Shown here: positions 1 to 7,357 of the stretch, piece after piece
How positions within the stretch are numbered: the first letter of the stretch is position 1
Layout of the letters: every line of letters starts with the position of its first letter
Source of the DNA: Phlegmacium glaucopus
Taxonomy: Eukaryota; Basidiomycota; Agaricomycetes; Agaricales; Cortinariaceae
Assembly: GCA_015039465.1 (NCBI GenBank)
Contig: MU130467.1
Location: forward strand, 4,303 to 15,107
Direction of reading: 5' to 3'
Length of the DNA stretch: 10,805 nucleotides
Program-made: the position numbers and the translations under genes
Notes under the pieces: generated by a model
Told to the model about the DNA's origin: nothing
The model's input: only the letters and a program-made list of their open reading frames with translations
Database searches by the model: none

Positions 1-427
1 GGGAAGACTTGTGGGTCCATAGCCACAAAAACGATGACAAAGCCTTGTACATAATGGGAGATGTAGCTGATACGTCCATAAAGGGGCCGTTCTTGAAATG
101 ATGGACCAAAGATACGATCAAACGCGAGCCGATGACCAATGCAAATAGTAGATTGATCGCTTTGCTGGATCACTAGCCAAGGAACAAATGGATGGTAGAT
201 GCTTAGGAGCATGTCAATAGTGAAAACAATGGAGAGCATAGTGTGAGACATTGAGAGTATGATGAGCAATGAGGGATGTTATCGTTGAACGAATGATTTT
301 GTTGACCAGGAACACGATTCAGGGCCGCTTCCAAAATAGGTAAGTGAAATTCAAAGTCCGCTTATTTTCATGATGGCGACTTTTAAGCTTTCTTCTCACG
401 CTACCAATCAGTATTGGTGCGCGATAG
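1..427. repeat. Dispersed repeat, copy 1 (left end outside window)
   Basis: Aligns over its whole length with 5104-5528 in the same orientation. Counting mismatches by eye over about 300 bp gives roughly 86% identity. Similarity stops abruptly on the right after the shared GGTGCGCGATA: here the next bases belong to a minus-strand transposase-type gene, and in copy 2 to an unrelated plus-strand gene. That shared edge marks a real element end. The left end is cut by the window. No convincing protein is encoded: minus-strand open stretches near 4996-5355 and in the matching part here are hydrophobic and carry no motif I know. On the minus strand the end reads TA then TCGCGCACC, which would fit a Helitron-type 5' end (TC after A), but one end is not enough to classify it. 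Confidence 0.85.
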
Positions 428-1290
428 CGCCAGGAAGGGGTGGACTGAATCCATTCACAATGCATGCCCTGGATACCTGATGGATCGCTTGGAGCATAAA
501 AAGAGGCAACAGCAGAGTGGTATACTGATATGGGAGATATGCCTTCATCAGAAAAAAATAACCTTGGCCTGGCTGGCTCTGGCTGCCCTGGCCAGCCCTG
601 GCCAGCCCTGAACATCTTTGGCTAGGTTTAAAAATCTGAAAAAAATCTAACAAATCACAGAAATATTTATAGCACCCAATTCCAAAAAAAAGTAAACAAT
701 TACATAAAACAGATGCTGAGATATTCAAGATATTAAATTGTTTTAAAATCTTGAATATCTCAGCATCTGTCTTATGTAATTGTTTACCTTTTTTTGGAAT
801 TGGGTACTATAGATATTTCTGTGATTTGTTAGATTTTTTTCAGATTTTTAAACCTAGCCAAAGATGTTCAGGGCTGGCCAGGCCAGCCAGAGCCAGCCAG
901 GCCAAGGTTATTTTTTTCTGATGTTCCAGGAGGTCATCATCAGAGTCAGAGTCAACATCTCCAAGTTCACTTTCATGGAGTTGGTCATCAAGGAAGGCAT
1001 GGAGGAGGGCTGGAAAGGTTGGCGTCTCAATGTAATTGGCTAATTCATAGACGTCTGATGGGTATTTGTGTTCTTATTTAATATATTAGTGTATAACACG
1101 AGGAACAATAATAACAGCAGGCATACCTCTCATCCGTGCCAGCTGGACATTGGCCATGACCTTCTCATCATCTATAGGTCCTCCTTCATCGTCATCGGCA
1201 TCCACGGTAGCTCCAGGCGGTGGCCCTCGATTAGGTGGCAGCATCTCATGTGCAATGAAATCTGTTTCAGAGCACCCAGATCTCAAAACG
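428..1290 (-). pseudogene. Transposase-type protein, C-terminal part, interrupted
   Basis: Read on the minus strand. The first exon (about 1290 down to 1127) encodes an acidic stretch (VDADDDEGGPIDDE) followed by VMANVQLARMR. An intron follows at 1126-1055 (donor GTATGC, CACTAAT branch-like site, acceptor CATCAG). The next exon begins DVYELANYIETPTFPALLHA and runs into an Asp/Ser-rich linker. The fold-back element 546-923 then splits the gene. After it come ISVYHSAVASFYAPSD and GIQGM, ending STPSWR at about 430. I associate this block with C-terminal regions of basidiomycete cut-and-paste transposase proteins of the Plavaka/KDZ kind; this is recall, not a search. The catalytic domain would lie upstream and is not seen. 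The 3' end is cut by the dispersed repeat at 427, so the gene is dead. The 5' limit is unclear because the plus-strand fragment overlaps around 1250-1290. Confidence 0.65.
546..923. mobile_element. Fold-back (palindromic) MITE-like element
   Basis: Nearly the whole element is one inverted repeat. The left arm 546-731 pairs with the right arm 748-923 around a loop of about 16 bases (732-747). The ends read CATCAGAAAAAAATAACC and its reverse complement. The left arm carries a 10-bp internal duplication in its CTGGCC-rich part, which explains its extra length. It encodes nothing. It sits inside the minus-strand transposase-type gene, flanked by TT on both sides (544-545 and 924-925). Deleting the element plus one TT joins the two halves of that gene in frame, which supports both the ends and the 2-bp duplication. 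The superfamily is unknown; a 2-bp duplication suggests a Tc1/mariner-like mobiliser, but TT is not the usual TA. Confidence 0.85.
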
Positions 1291-1766
1291 ATGAAAATGT
1301 ACCAGGAACAACTTCAAAAGAAGAAAGTGGCTGAGATCAAGCCCATCATTAATCAGGAGGAGGTCGATGAGCTGGAAACCGACTGGGATGAGATGTATAT
1401 TGATCCCCCAGTGCAGCTCCCACCTGAATCAATGGTTGACACCAATTCTGATGGAGCTTGTCTTGGTATTTCTGAAGATGAAGATGACGATGCGTACAAA
1501 CCTGCTGATCATAAAGATGACAAAGAGGAAGGTGCCAGTGGTGGTGACGTGTCAGAGGACTCAATGGTCCAGCCGAACAGGGAAACACAAAAATGGTGGG
1601 AGAAAAAAGAAAAAGGTAAGTGTTGTTCCATTAGTTCATCAGACTGCCAGAAGGAGCTGACCTTTTTGAACATCCAGAAAAAAGGGAAGCTCCAAGCGGA
1701 GGTTCAAGCACATCACCAAATTGCTCTGATAGTTTATGCTTGCCCAGACCCACAGTTACTGGATAG
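1271..1766 (+). pseudogene. Unidentified acidic protein fragment with one intron
   Basis: Not recognised. The plus-strand reading frame through 1271-1615 encodes HPDLKTMKMYQEQLQKKK and a Glu/Asp-rich stretch with DELETDWDEMYID and an EDEDDDAY run, then QKWWEKKEKG. A good fungal intron follows at 1616-1677: donor GTAAGT, branch-like CTGAC, a T-run and acceptor CCAG (62 bp). Splicing joins to a Ser/Pro-rich tail that ends at TAG 1764-1766, with a second stop at 1776-1778; the same frame then stays open to 2018. The start is unknown: ATGs occur in frame at 1156 and 1255, and a CAG acceptor-like site lies at 1268-1270, so an upstream exon may be missing. Upstream of about 1270 the minus-strand gene better explains the sequence. 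Composition suggests a real exon and not chance, but the function cannot be stated. Confidence 0.45.
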
Positions 1767-2156
1767 GGAGAAAGATGAACAAAGAAAGAAAGTGAAGTAC
1801 GTCCAAGTTTGGGTGGGAGTGGCAGTGTTGTGTCGTCTCATGTTGTACTCCTGGCTGACAAAAGTGACTTCTTTGTCAGATTGAATGGGAAAGCCACAGA
1901 ATTAGGGGGGTTATGCGGCAATTGGAAGCAAAGGGCTCAAGTCCCTTCTCCGTTCCAACCACTGATGTACCTGCGGTGGGATCAGACCGCAAGTAGTAAT
2001 GTAGTTTGGAGGGGTTAATGTAGCTTTCCTTGATAGAGTTAAAGAGAAGTTCACGGTATTGAGATATGATACGCAAGAAGAGTAGACTGTGAAGATAGCG
2101 AAGTTTGTGAATGATAACGCAGTACACAAAGTAGCTTAAAGGAGGTCTGCTGTGAT
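1767..2156. other. Gap with no supported gene
   Basis: One frame continuing from the preceding fragment stays open to the TAA at 2016-2018 (it includes LLADKSDFFVRLNGKATELG) after two stop codons, so it may be decayed coding sequence. From 2019 to 2156 I see no motif, intron or repeat. Confidence 0.4.
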
Positions 2157-2433
2157 CCACCAGATCTGATCAGATCTGAGCAGATTTGGCAGGCATTCTG
2201 AGCAGATCTGAGCAGAATGGAAACTATATACCTCCCTAACCTTAATAAAAACCTAACCAAACCTTAACCCAAACTTTAACCAAACCTTAACCAAACCTTA
2301 ACCATACTTTAACAGAAGTAGCTGGTAGGTCTCTATTTTCTCAGATCCACTTGGATCCACTCAGAATCTGAGCAGAACTGAGCAGAACCGGTCAGATATA
2401 ACAATTCTGATCAGATCTGATCAGATCTGGTGG
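2157..2433. mobile_element. Inverted-repeat MITE with GATC palindromes
   Basis: The left end CCACCAGATCTGATCAGATC is repeated as its reverse complement at the right end; 31 of the first 33 bases match. Both ends contain CAGATCTGATCAGATCTG, which is itself a perfect palindrome, and further CTGAGCAGA copies lie inside each end (about 2181-2217 and 2369-2391). The interior is a short telomere-like tandem array and encodes nothing. I could not find a clear target duplication. A weak outward extension exists (TGTGATCC on the left against TGTCCC read from the right), so the true ends may lie a few bases farther out, near 2151 and 2438. Confidence 0.7.
2251..2313 (+). repeat. 11-bp tandem repeat, ACCTTAACCAA
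   Basis: Six consecutive units of 10, 12, 11, 11, 11 and 8 (partial) bases: ACCTAACCAA, ACCTTAACCCAA, ACTTTAACCAA, ACCTTAACCAA, ACCTTAACCAT, ACTTTAAC. A CCCTAACC just upstream (2234-2241) resembles the usual fungal telomere strand, but the array itself is not CCCTAA. It forms the core of the surrounding inverted-repeat element. Confidence 0.85.
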
Positions 2434-3039
2434 GGACAGAAAAGTACTGGGTGCAGATATATGAAACAGTAATGTAAAAATTGAGCTAATGTGAAATCAC
2501 ATTGACCCAATAGTTTGGTAATGAAGGAATAGGAGACGAAGTAAAAATAAATATGATGAGTAAGGAGGTCAGTTGAATGACCTCCTGTTTCAAAGTATAT
2601 GATAAAATATATATATATGGAAAATGAAGGAAAGCAAGTGCAAAATAACACGGACCATAATAAAACCAGCACAAGGGATACACAGAGAGGCAAGGAATGC
2701 GTATGCGAACTGCAAAAGGCCGCAAGATTAGAGAGTGGCTGTGCAAAGGTGCAGTTTGTGAAGGAGTGAATATGGCTAAGTCCACTGCGGCTAGTGAGAG
2801 TTGTGGATACATTGAAACACAAAATGCGAAGAGGACTGAGGGTGCTTTGGATAGTTATGAGGGTCGTATAAGTGATGTGCGAGACATGTGTGAAGAGTAG
2901 GCAATATCGTAGGACATGCGAATGATAGTGTGAAGGTTACTGATAACTGCGGGTGAGAGTGTGTGTGATAATGGTTACCGCAAGATATCTGCAAGTGTCT
3001 GCAAAGTTGTTAAACCACAAAAATAACCTGTTTACGAAC
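2434..3039. other. Gap with no supported gene
   Basis: A purine-rich stretch. It holds an ATATATATATAT microsatellite near 2609 and a perfect 8-bp hairpin GGAGGTCA/TGACCTCC near 2565-2586. Open frames of 60-130 codons occur on both strands (for example 2697-2900 plus and 2421-2822 minus), but they look like products of skewed composition: no motif, no splice-supported structure and hydrophobic or repetitive reading on the minus strand. Confidence 0.5.
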
Positions 3040-3309
3040 CTAGAGGCTATATGGATCCTATCACCGCCACCTACCACCCCTGCAACATCCACCACTGCCA
3101 GTGCTTGTCCTCAGGCTCCTGAAAATTTGAGCACAGGTGGTTGAGATTGGCATCCAAGCCCAGGAAGCGATGGTGATGATCTGGATAGTGATGATGGTGG
3201 GGAGATAGGTGTGGACGAAGATGAGGAGGTTCTTGCAGCCGTGAGGAAGAGTAAAGTCAAAGAAGCTTCCGCAGAAGTGAGGAAATACCACAAACATGGA
3301 ACAAAGAGT
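3040..3309 (+). pseudogene. Acidic exon fragment ending at a splice donor
   Basis: Not recognised. The plus frame encodes a Pro/Thr/Ser-rich segment (SPPPTTPATSTTASA), is broken by TGA at 3142-3144, then continues in the same frame with SDGDDLDSDDGGEIGVDEDE, VLAAVRKSKVKEASAEVRK and YHKHGTKS. The frame change from acidic to basic, and the sharp end at a consensus GTAAGT donor (3310-3315), suggest a true exon of an old gene. In the unspliced frame it runs to TAA 3322-3324. The next exon is not visible, because the sequence passes straight into a satellite array. The start is uncertain; ATG at 3051 is in a different frame. It might belong to the same lost element as the acidic fragment at 1271-1766, but I have no shared motif to show it. 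Confidence 0.45.
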
Positions 3310-3326
3310 GTAAGTCAGAGTTAATC

Positions 3327-4050
3327 GAATATAAATTGCATTTAATATCCATAATACACTGTTTCTCATATTTTAACAAATATGTACTGCCGGTGCCAGG
3401 TATTGAGTCCGGTCCCGGAACCAGCAGGCACCCTCTCTAGCGTCAGTGTTCTGTATCACAGTCAAATTTTCCTGCTCAAAAATGAATACAAATTTCATTG
3501 AATATCTATAATACACTGTTTCTCATATTTCAAAAATATGTACTGCCAGTGCTGGGTATTGAGTCTGGTCCCGGAACCGGCATGACCTCTGGCACCCTCT
3601 CTGGAATCAGCCTCCTGTATCACAGTCCAATTTTCCTGCTCAAAAATGAGTACACATCTCATTTCATATCCATAATACACTGTCTCTCATATTTTAAAAA
3701 ATATGTACTGCTGGTCCCGGACCCGGCATGACCTCCGGCACCCTCTCTGGCATCAGCCTCCTGTATCACAGTCCAATTTTCCTGCTCAAAAATGAATACA
3801 AATTTCATTGAATATCTATAATACACTGTTTCTCATATTTAAAAATATGTACTGCCGGTGCCGGGTATTGAGTCCGGTCCCGGAACCGGCATAACCTCTG
3901 GCACCCTCTCCGGCATCAGCCTTCTCTATTACAGTCCAACTTTACTGCTCAAAAATGAATACAAATTGCATTCAACATCTATAATACACTGCCCCTTGTA
4001 TTTTAAAAATATATACTGCTAGTTCCAGGTCCTAAGGCCAGTGCTGGTGC
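3327..4050. repeat. Satellite array, about 160-bp unit, five units
   Basis: Units begin at GAAT(A)CA just before the conserved ATAATACACTG (3351, 3508, 3672, 3818, 3981). They span 3327-3483, 3484-3647, 3648-3793, 3794-3956 and 3957 to about 4050; lengths are 157, 164, 146, 163 and a decaying last unit. Each unit has an AT-rich part (TTTCTCATATTT...AAATATGTACTG) and a GC-rich part (CCGGTCCCGGAACCGGCATG...CACCCTCTCTGGCATCAGCC). Unit 3 lacks about 18 bp in the GC-rich part (the GTGC..GGGTATTGAGTC portion). Open frames crossing the array, such as 3498-3731, follow from the repeat and are not taken as genes. Confidence 0.92.
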
Positions 4051-4117
4051 CAGAAAATACTTACCAGCCATGCTAATGATAGGTTTGCCCGGCATTCCGT
4101 GAATCTGTATCTTTCCA

Positions 4118-4337
4118 CACAGTGTGTAGTTCCCAATATGGCACACTGTATTCATGGATTCACGTGGCCCCGTGAATCCGTATGATTCAACACACTGTAT
4201 CCATTCCTTGAATCGTTATAAATCGTTGTTGTTGTTGTATATAAACACCAACCAGAGAGCAATGGACTAGTCTTTAAGTCAAAAGCCTCCCTGTTGTTCG
4301 TTTAGGGAAGGTATAACCTTAGACTTGTATCACACAG
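4118..4337. mobile_element. Probable solo LTR with 5-bp target duplication
   Basis: A 210-bp segment (4123-4332) starts TGTGTAGTTCCC and ends CTTGTATCA, the TG...CA ends of an LTR, and is flanked by CACAG on both sides (4118-4122 and 4333-4337). A TATATAAA box (4238-4245) sits mid-element, as expected for U3. The left half contains repeats around CCGTGAATC: direct copies at 4098 and 4171 (the 29-bp versions match at 24 positions), the outer one lying outside the proposed LTR, and an inverted copy near 4155. That weakens confidence in the left boundary. No primer-binding site or polyprotein follows, hence solo. Confidence 0.45.
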
Positions 4338-5103
4338 AGGTAGGGGGTGAGAATAGAGATGAGAAGGATGAGGATGAATGAGGAAGAGTCTTCAGTAAGA
4401 CTATAGTAATTGACAGTGGGGATAGATTGACAGTTAAAGGCAGAAAAAGCGAACTTGAGGGAGGAATTCACTGGAATTCCACTGAGATGATGAAAGTGGG
4501 GGGTAAGAATGAATTTACCTGAACTACCTATCCTGGTACAAAAGAGCAGTATTTATACCTAAGGATGAGGCTATGTAAAACAAATAAAAAAAGAAAGGAG
4601 TACGCACTGTCAAAGGAAGAATGATGAAGAGAGGACAGCTGCGAGAAGAAAAGAACAATGGAAAAGAAAAGGAACAGTAAAAGAATCTGTAAAGTGTCAA
4701 AGTGCAAGAGAAAAGAAAGGAAGGCAGTGTACATAGTCCAATAGCAAAAATATATCAACTCCATAGGTGTGTGGTCATGTCAAATATGTGAAAGGTCCTG
4801 AGTCAACACTTGAAAGGCGCAGCCTTGTTCCTGAGAAAACACTACTTGCCCATGATCCCATGTCGCGCAGCCTTGATAACACTTGACACACTGTGAGAAT
4901 AATCCTCTGCTGCTGATTCATCTGCAATTCCTGCTTAGTCATGATCCTCCTGGACTTCCTAAATTGTCATAAAGAGGGTGGGAAGGCTTCAGGTACTACG
5001 TGAATGTTGGTTTTGGCAGTGAATGATAAGATAAGAGGTAGATAATTGAGGATAGGGGACTGAGTGCAATCCAGGGGCGAGGTATGGCAAGATAGATAGC
5101 TGA
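4338..5103. other. Gap with no supported gene
   Basis: Purine-rich (GA-biased) DNA. It has two copies of GCGCAGCCTTG (4817-4827 and 4865-4875), a short direct repeat around GGAATTC near 4463-4480, and several minus-strand open frames that are hydrophobic readings of the skewed composition. It may be the inner part of the dispersed repeat that ends at 5528, but its left end cannot be set from one copy. Confidence 0.5.
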
Positions 5104-5528
5104 GGCAAAGACTTGTGGGTCCATAGCCACAACAACAACAACAAAGCCTTTGACATAATGGGAGATGTAGCTGATGCATCCATAAATGGGCTGTTCTTGA
5201 AATGATGGGCCATAGATGCAATCAAACGCAAGTCGATGACTGATGTGAATAGTAGATTGATTGCTTTGTTGAATTGCTAGCCAAGGAACGAATGGATGGT
5301 AGATATTAAGGAGCATGTCAATGGTGTAAATGATGGATAGCATAGTGGAAGACATTGAGGATATGATGAGCGATGAGGATGATAACGTTGAACAAATGAT
5401 TTTGTTGACCAGGAATGTGATTCAGGGCTGCTTCCAAAATAGGTAAGTGAATTCAAAGTCCGCTTATTTTCATGATGGCAACTTTTAAGCTTTGTTCTCA
5501 TGCTATCAATCAGTATTGGTGCGCGATA
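5104..5528. repeat. Dispersed repeat, copy 2
   Basis: The counterpart of 1-427, in the same orientation. At most positions where the copies differ by a transition, this copy has TG or CA where copy 1 has CG (about eleven sites, for example GATCG to GATTG and AACACG to AATGTG), with only about two cases in the other direction. It therefore looks older or longer methylated. It ends at GGTGCGCGATA and abuts the plus-strand gene that follows, whose 5' part is missing. The copy probably extends left of 5104, beyond what copy 1 lets me compare. Confidence 0.85.
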
Positions 5529-6438
5529 TCATGACCTTGCGACTTGGCGCGATGCAGTCCTTCCTGCCATTATTGATTGGACCAGGACGCTCAAGGAGCC
5601 CTTCGCTGTGAATTCTCATCTCGATCTCCTAGATATTGTTGAAGACAACTGGAATGAAGAATTCCCAGAGATACCTGCTGACGATGCCCTCCAGGCTGTG
5701 GTAAGTTGGAAGATATGTTGCATTCAGTGGTTATTACTGATATAATTATGGTCATCACTTCCAGGCAAGTTCAGCAATCCGGAACTGGAGAAGTGCCATT
5801 GGCAAGCACGCTCTCCTGCATCTCACGAAAAATTTTGCCACCAAACCATTCAAGAACTCAAAGAATCAACACCAGGAATATGTTGAGAACAAACTGAAGG
5901 GGCTATCTTACATCTACCGTGATCCAGTAACCAAGGTAAAGGTATTAATTTATTCCAAAACACATAGATAATCCATGGGCTATTAGTCTGGAGCATACTG
6001 CTCTGCCGCATTGATGGAAGTGTATGCAGTTCACCAACAGGTTATCATGAAAACGGACAACTTTTATGGCTATGGAGTGGGCACACTGTCACTGTGCGCT
6101 GCAGCGGTGTATCCAAAGGAGTCATTCTTATATTTTACTATTTCTGACTGTCAATTTTTTTACTTAAGCATGAGCGAGCGCTCAAGTTATGGCAAACTGG
6201 TAATGCGCCCACCAAGGACATCAAGAAGAGCTTTGTCCATAAACCATGGGCCGTTCGGACTGCAGCACACTATAAAGTTGTTTCCACCCTGTCAAAACGG
6301 GTGTGGGGTGAGATCCACGAGGCCTTGTTATTGGTTATTGGGTCGGTTGAGGTCGACGCAACTGCTGATGATAGTGAAATGGAAGATCCCAAAGACCTTG
6401 TGCAGCTATTGTCTGAGCCAGAGGATGAAGCTGTGTAG
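5527..6438 (+). pseudogene. Four-exon fungal gene, 5'-truncated, unknown function
   Basis: Family not named with confidence. Exons: 5527-5700, 5765-5935, 5987-6106 and 6169-6438 (TAG stop at 6436-6438). Introns: 5701-5764 (GTAAGT..TTCCAG), 5936-5986 (GTAAAG..ATTAG) and 6107-6168 (GTGTAT..CTGAC..TTAAG), of 64, 51 and 62 bp, all phase 0. The joined frame encodes about 244 residues: WRDAVLPAIIDWTRTLKEPF and NWNEEFPEIP; then AIRNWRSAIGKHAL and SYIYRDPVTK; then GAYCSALMEVYAVHQQVIMK and FYGYGVGTLSLCAAA; then ERALKLWQTGNAP, HKPWAVRTAAHYKVV and an acidic C-terminus (SEPEDEAV). No signal peptide or membrane segment is seen. The style resembles the large lineage-specific orphan families of agaricomycetes often found near transposons. 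Exon 1 runs into the dispersed repeat, so the start is lost. The intact remaining frame suggests the truncation is fairly recent. Confidence 0.7.
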
Positions 6439-6929
6439 TGTTCGGTAGGCTGGTTAACAGGTATGTCATGGAACTTCTCAGTCTCTGACTCTGACACTGA
6501 TAGGACTCATGAATGGAACTCGACTCATCTCAGCACATGCTAATGTCCTCATCCAATACTATACAGTCTATACCTGTCATGTTATGTATCTCTCCTGCAT
6601 CCCCTAGCTCATTAACAATGATTTGATTCTGAAAACTGTCCTCTAAACTGTCCCAAAAACTGTCACAAAGCTAGATTCCTGATATGAACTGACATTCCTG
6701 ATATGAACTGACAGAATGGAAACTTATGATACATATAATTACATCTCAGTCACAACTCAATCAGAAATTATTTATGTTGCCAGAAAAATTTCCAGCATCA
6801 GAATCCAGTTGTGGGGCATGAAACCATTATGGCATTGGGAGCATCATTATGTCACCACACCAGATATGGCAGTCTGGTAGCGTCTGGTGTGTCTGGCACC
6901 AGACAAGCCAGACGGCTGGGGTTTTGCTG
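6439..6929. other. Intergenic: small tandem and inverted repeats
   Basis: Holds a perfect 19-bp tandem duplication ATTCCTGATATGAACTGAC (6675-6693 and 6694-6712), three spaced AACTGTC copies just before it (about 6634-6664), and a cluster of CCAGAC/GTCTGG inverted copies at about 6858-6917, including the hairpin GTCTGG-CA-CCAGAC. No gene supported. Confidence 0.6.
6675..6712 (+). repeat. 19-bp perfect tandem duplication
   Basis: ATTCCTGATATGAACTGAC occurs twice head to tail with no mismatch. Likely a slippage or repair product; no function inferred. Confidence 0.9.
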
Positions 6930-7118
6930 ATGAAGTCAAAAGTTGCAGAGAAGAGAGAAGCTATCAAAGCAGCAATCAGATCATATAACAAGGGAGAATG
7001 GAAATTGTCACCAAAATATGTAGATCCTGGAATACAGAATGAAGATGAAGGAGAGGTATTTGATGGATATGATGATTTTCACTCCTCAGATGAGAATAGT
7101 GGCTGGGAGGATGAATAG
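6930..7118 (+). CDS. Small acidic-tailed ORF or last exon, unknown
   Basis: Not recognised. From ATG 6930 it encodes 62 residues: a basic, probably helical N-terminal part (KSKVAEKREAIKAAIRSYNK) then WKLSPKYVDPG and a very acidic tail (NEDEGEVFDGYDD, SSDENSGWEDE) ending in TAG. The frame is open upstream to 6849, but that part reads through a cluster of CCAGAC palindromes and is less convincing. It is more likely the 3'-terminal exon of a larger, lost gene than a complete protein. No partner domain lies nearby. Confidence 0.35.
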   Translation: MKSKVAEKREAIKAAIRSYNKGEWKLSPKYVDPGIQNEDEGEVFDGYDDFHSSDENSGWEDE

Positions 7119-7357
7119 TAATTTAGTAATGCTAGTTAGATGAAGATTTCTACTTGTTCTCATTTTTGAACCATATTTTAGGTACTATTTCTACCTCTGA
7201 GCATCTGAAAGTGTTGTACAGCTTATAACTATACCATATCATGCTTTATACAGTGAAAAAATCTTGTGAAACAGTGCAGAACTCATTGAAAACATGTTGT
7301 ACCAGGTTTTGTGACCGGTTGTGTGACATGACATGACAAAACATTGCCACGGCTATA
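7119..7357. other. AT-rich spacer before the retrotransposon
   Basis: No gene. It holds GTGTGACATGACATGACA at 7321-7338, a small TGACA repeat that shares TGTGACAT with the left end of the next element. Confidence 0.4.

Noticed and set aside
398..412. tRNA-Met primer-binding site (TGGTAGCG on the minus strand)
   Set aside because: Present only in copy 1 (copy 2 reads TGATAGCA), no LTR end next to it and no polyprotein.
408..728. Minus-strand ORF of 106 codons
   Set aside because: Half of it is translation of the fold-back element's arm; the real part is the transposase-type fragment it fuses to by chance.
546..923. Rho-independent terminator or CRISPR-like structure
   Set aside because: Far too long a palindrome, eukaryotic context, no spacer-repeat pattern.
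1086..1120. Minus-strand reading PAVIIVPRVIH after ARMRGM
   Set aside because: It is read-through of the intron 1055-1126; splicing to DVYELANY gives a better and longer frame.
2236..2313. True telomere or chromosome end
   Set aside because: The unit is ACCTTAACCAA, not CCCTAA, it is only about 60 bp and lies within an inverted-repeat element.
2421..2822. Minus-strand ORF of 133 codons
   Set aside because: Cys/Phe/Ser/Leu-rich reading of purine-biased DNA; no motif, and it overlaps the end of the inverted-repeat element.
3498..3731. Plus-strand ORF in the satellite
   Set aside because: Open only because the unit length keeps frame for two units; sequence is the satellite itself.
4528..4764. 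Minus-strand hydrophobic ORF resembling a membrane protein
   Set aside because: The hydrophobicity comes from a TC-rich strand; no start context, introns or family features.
4996..5355. Minus-strand ORF of 119 codons in dispersed-repeat copy 2
   Set aside because: Copy 1 does not preserve it cleanly, differences fall without regard to codon position, and no motif is seen; not called as a gene.
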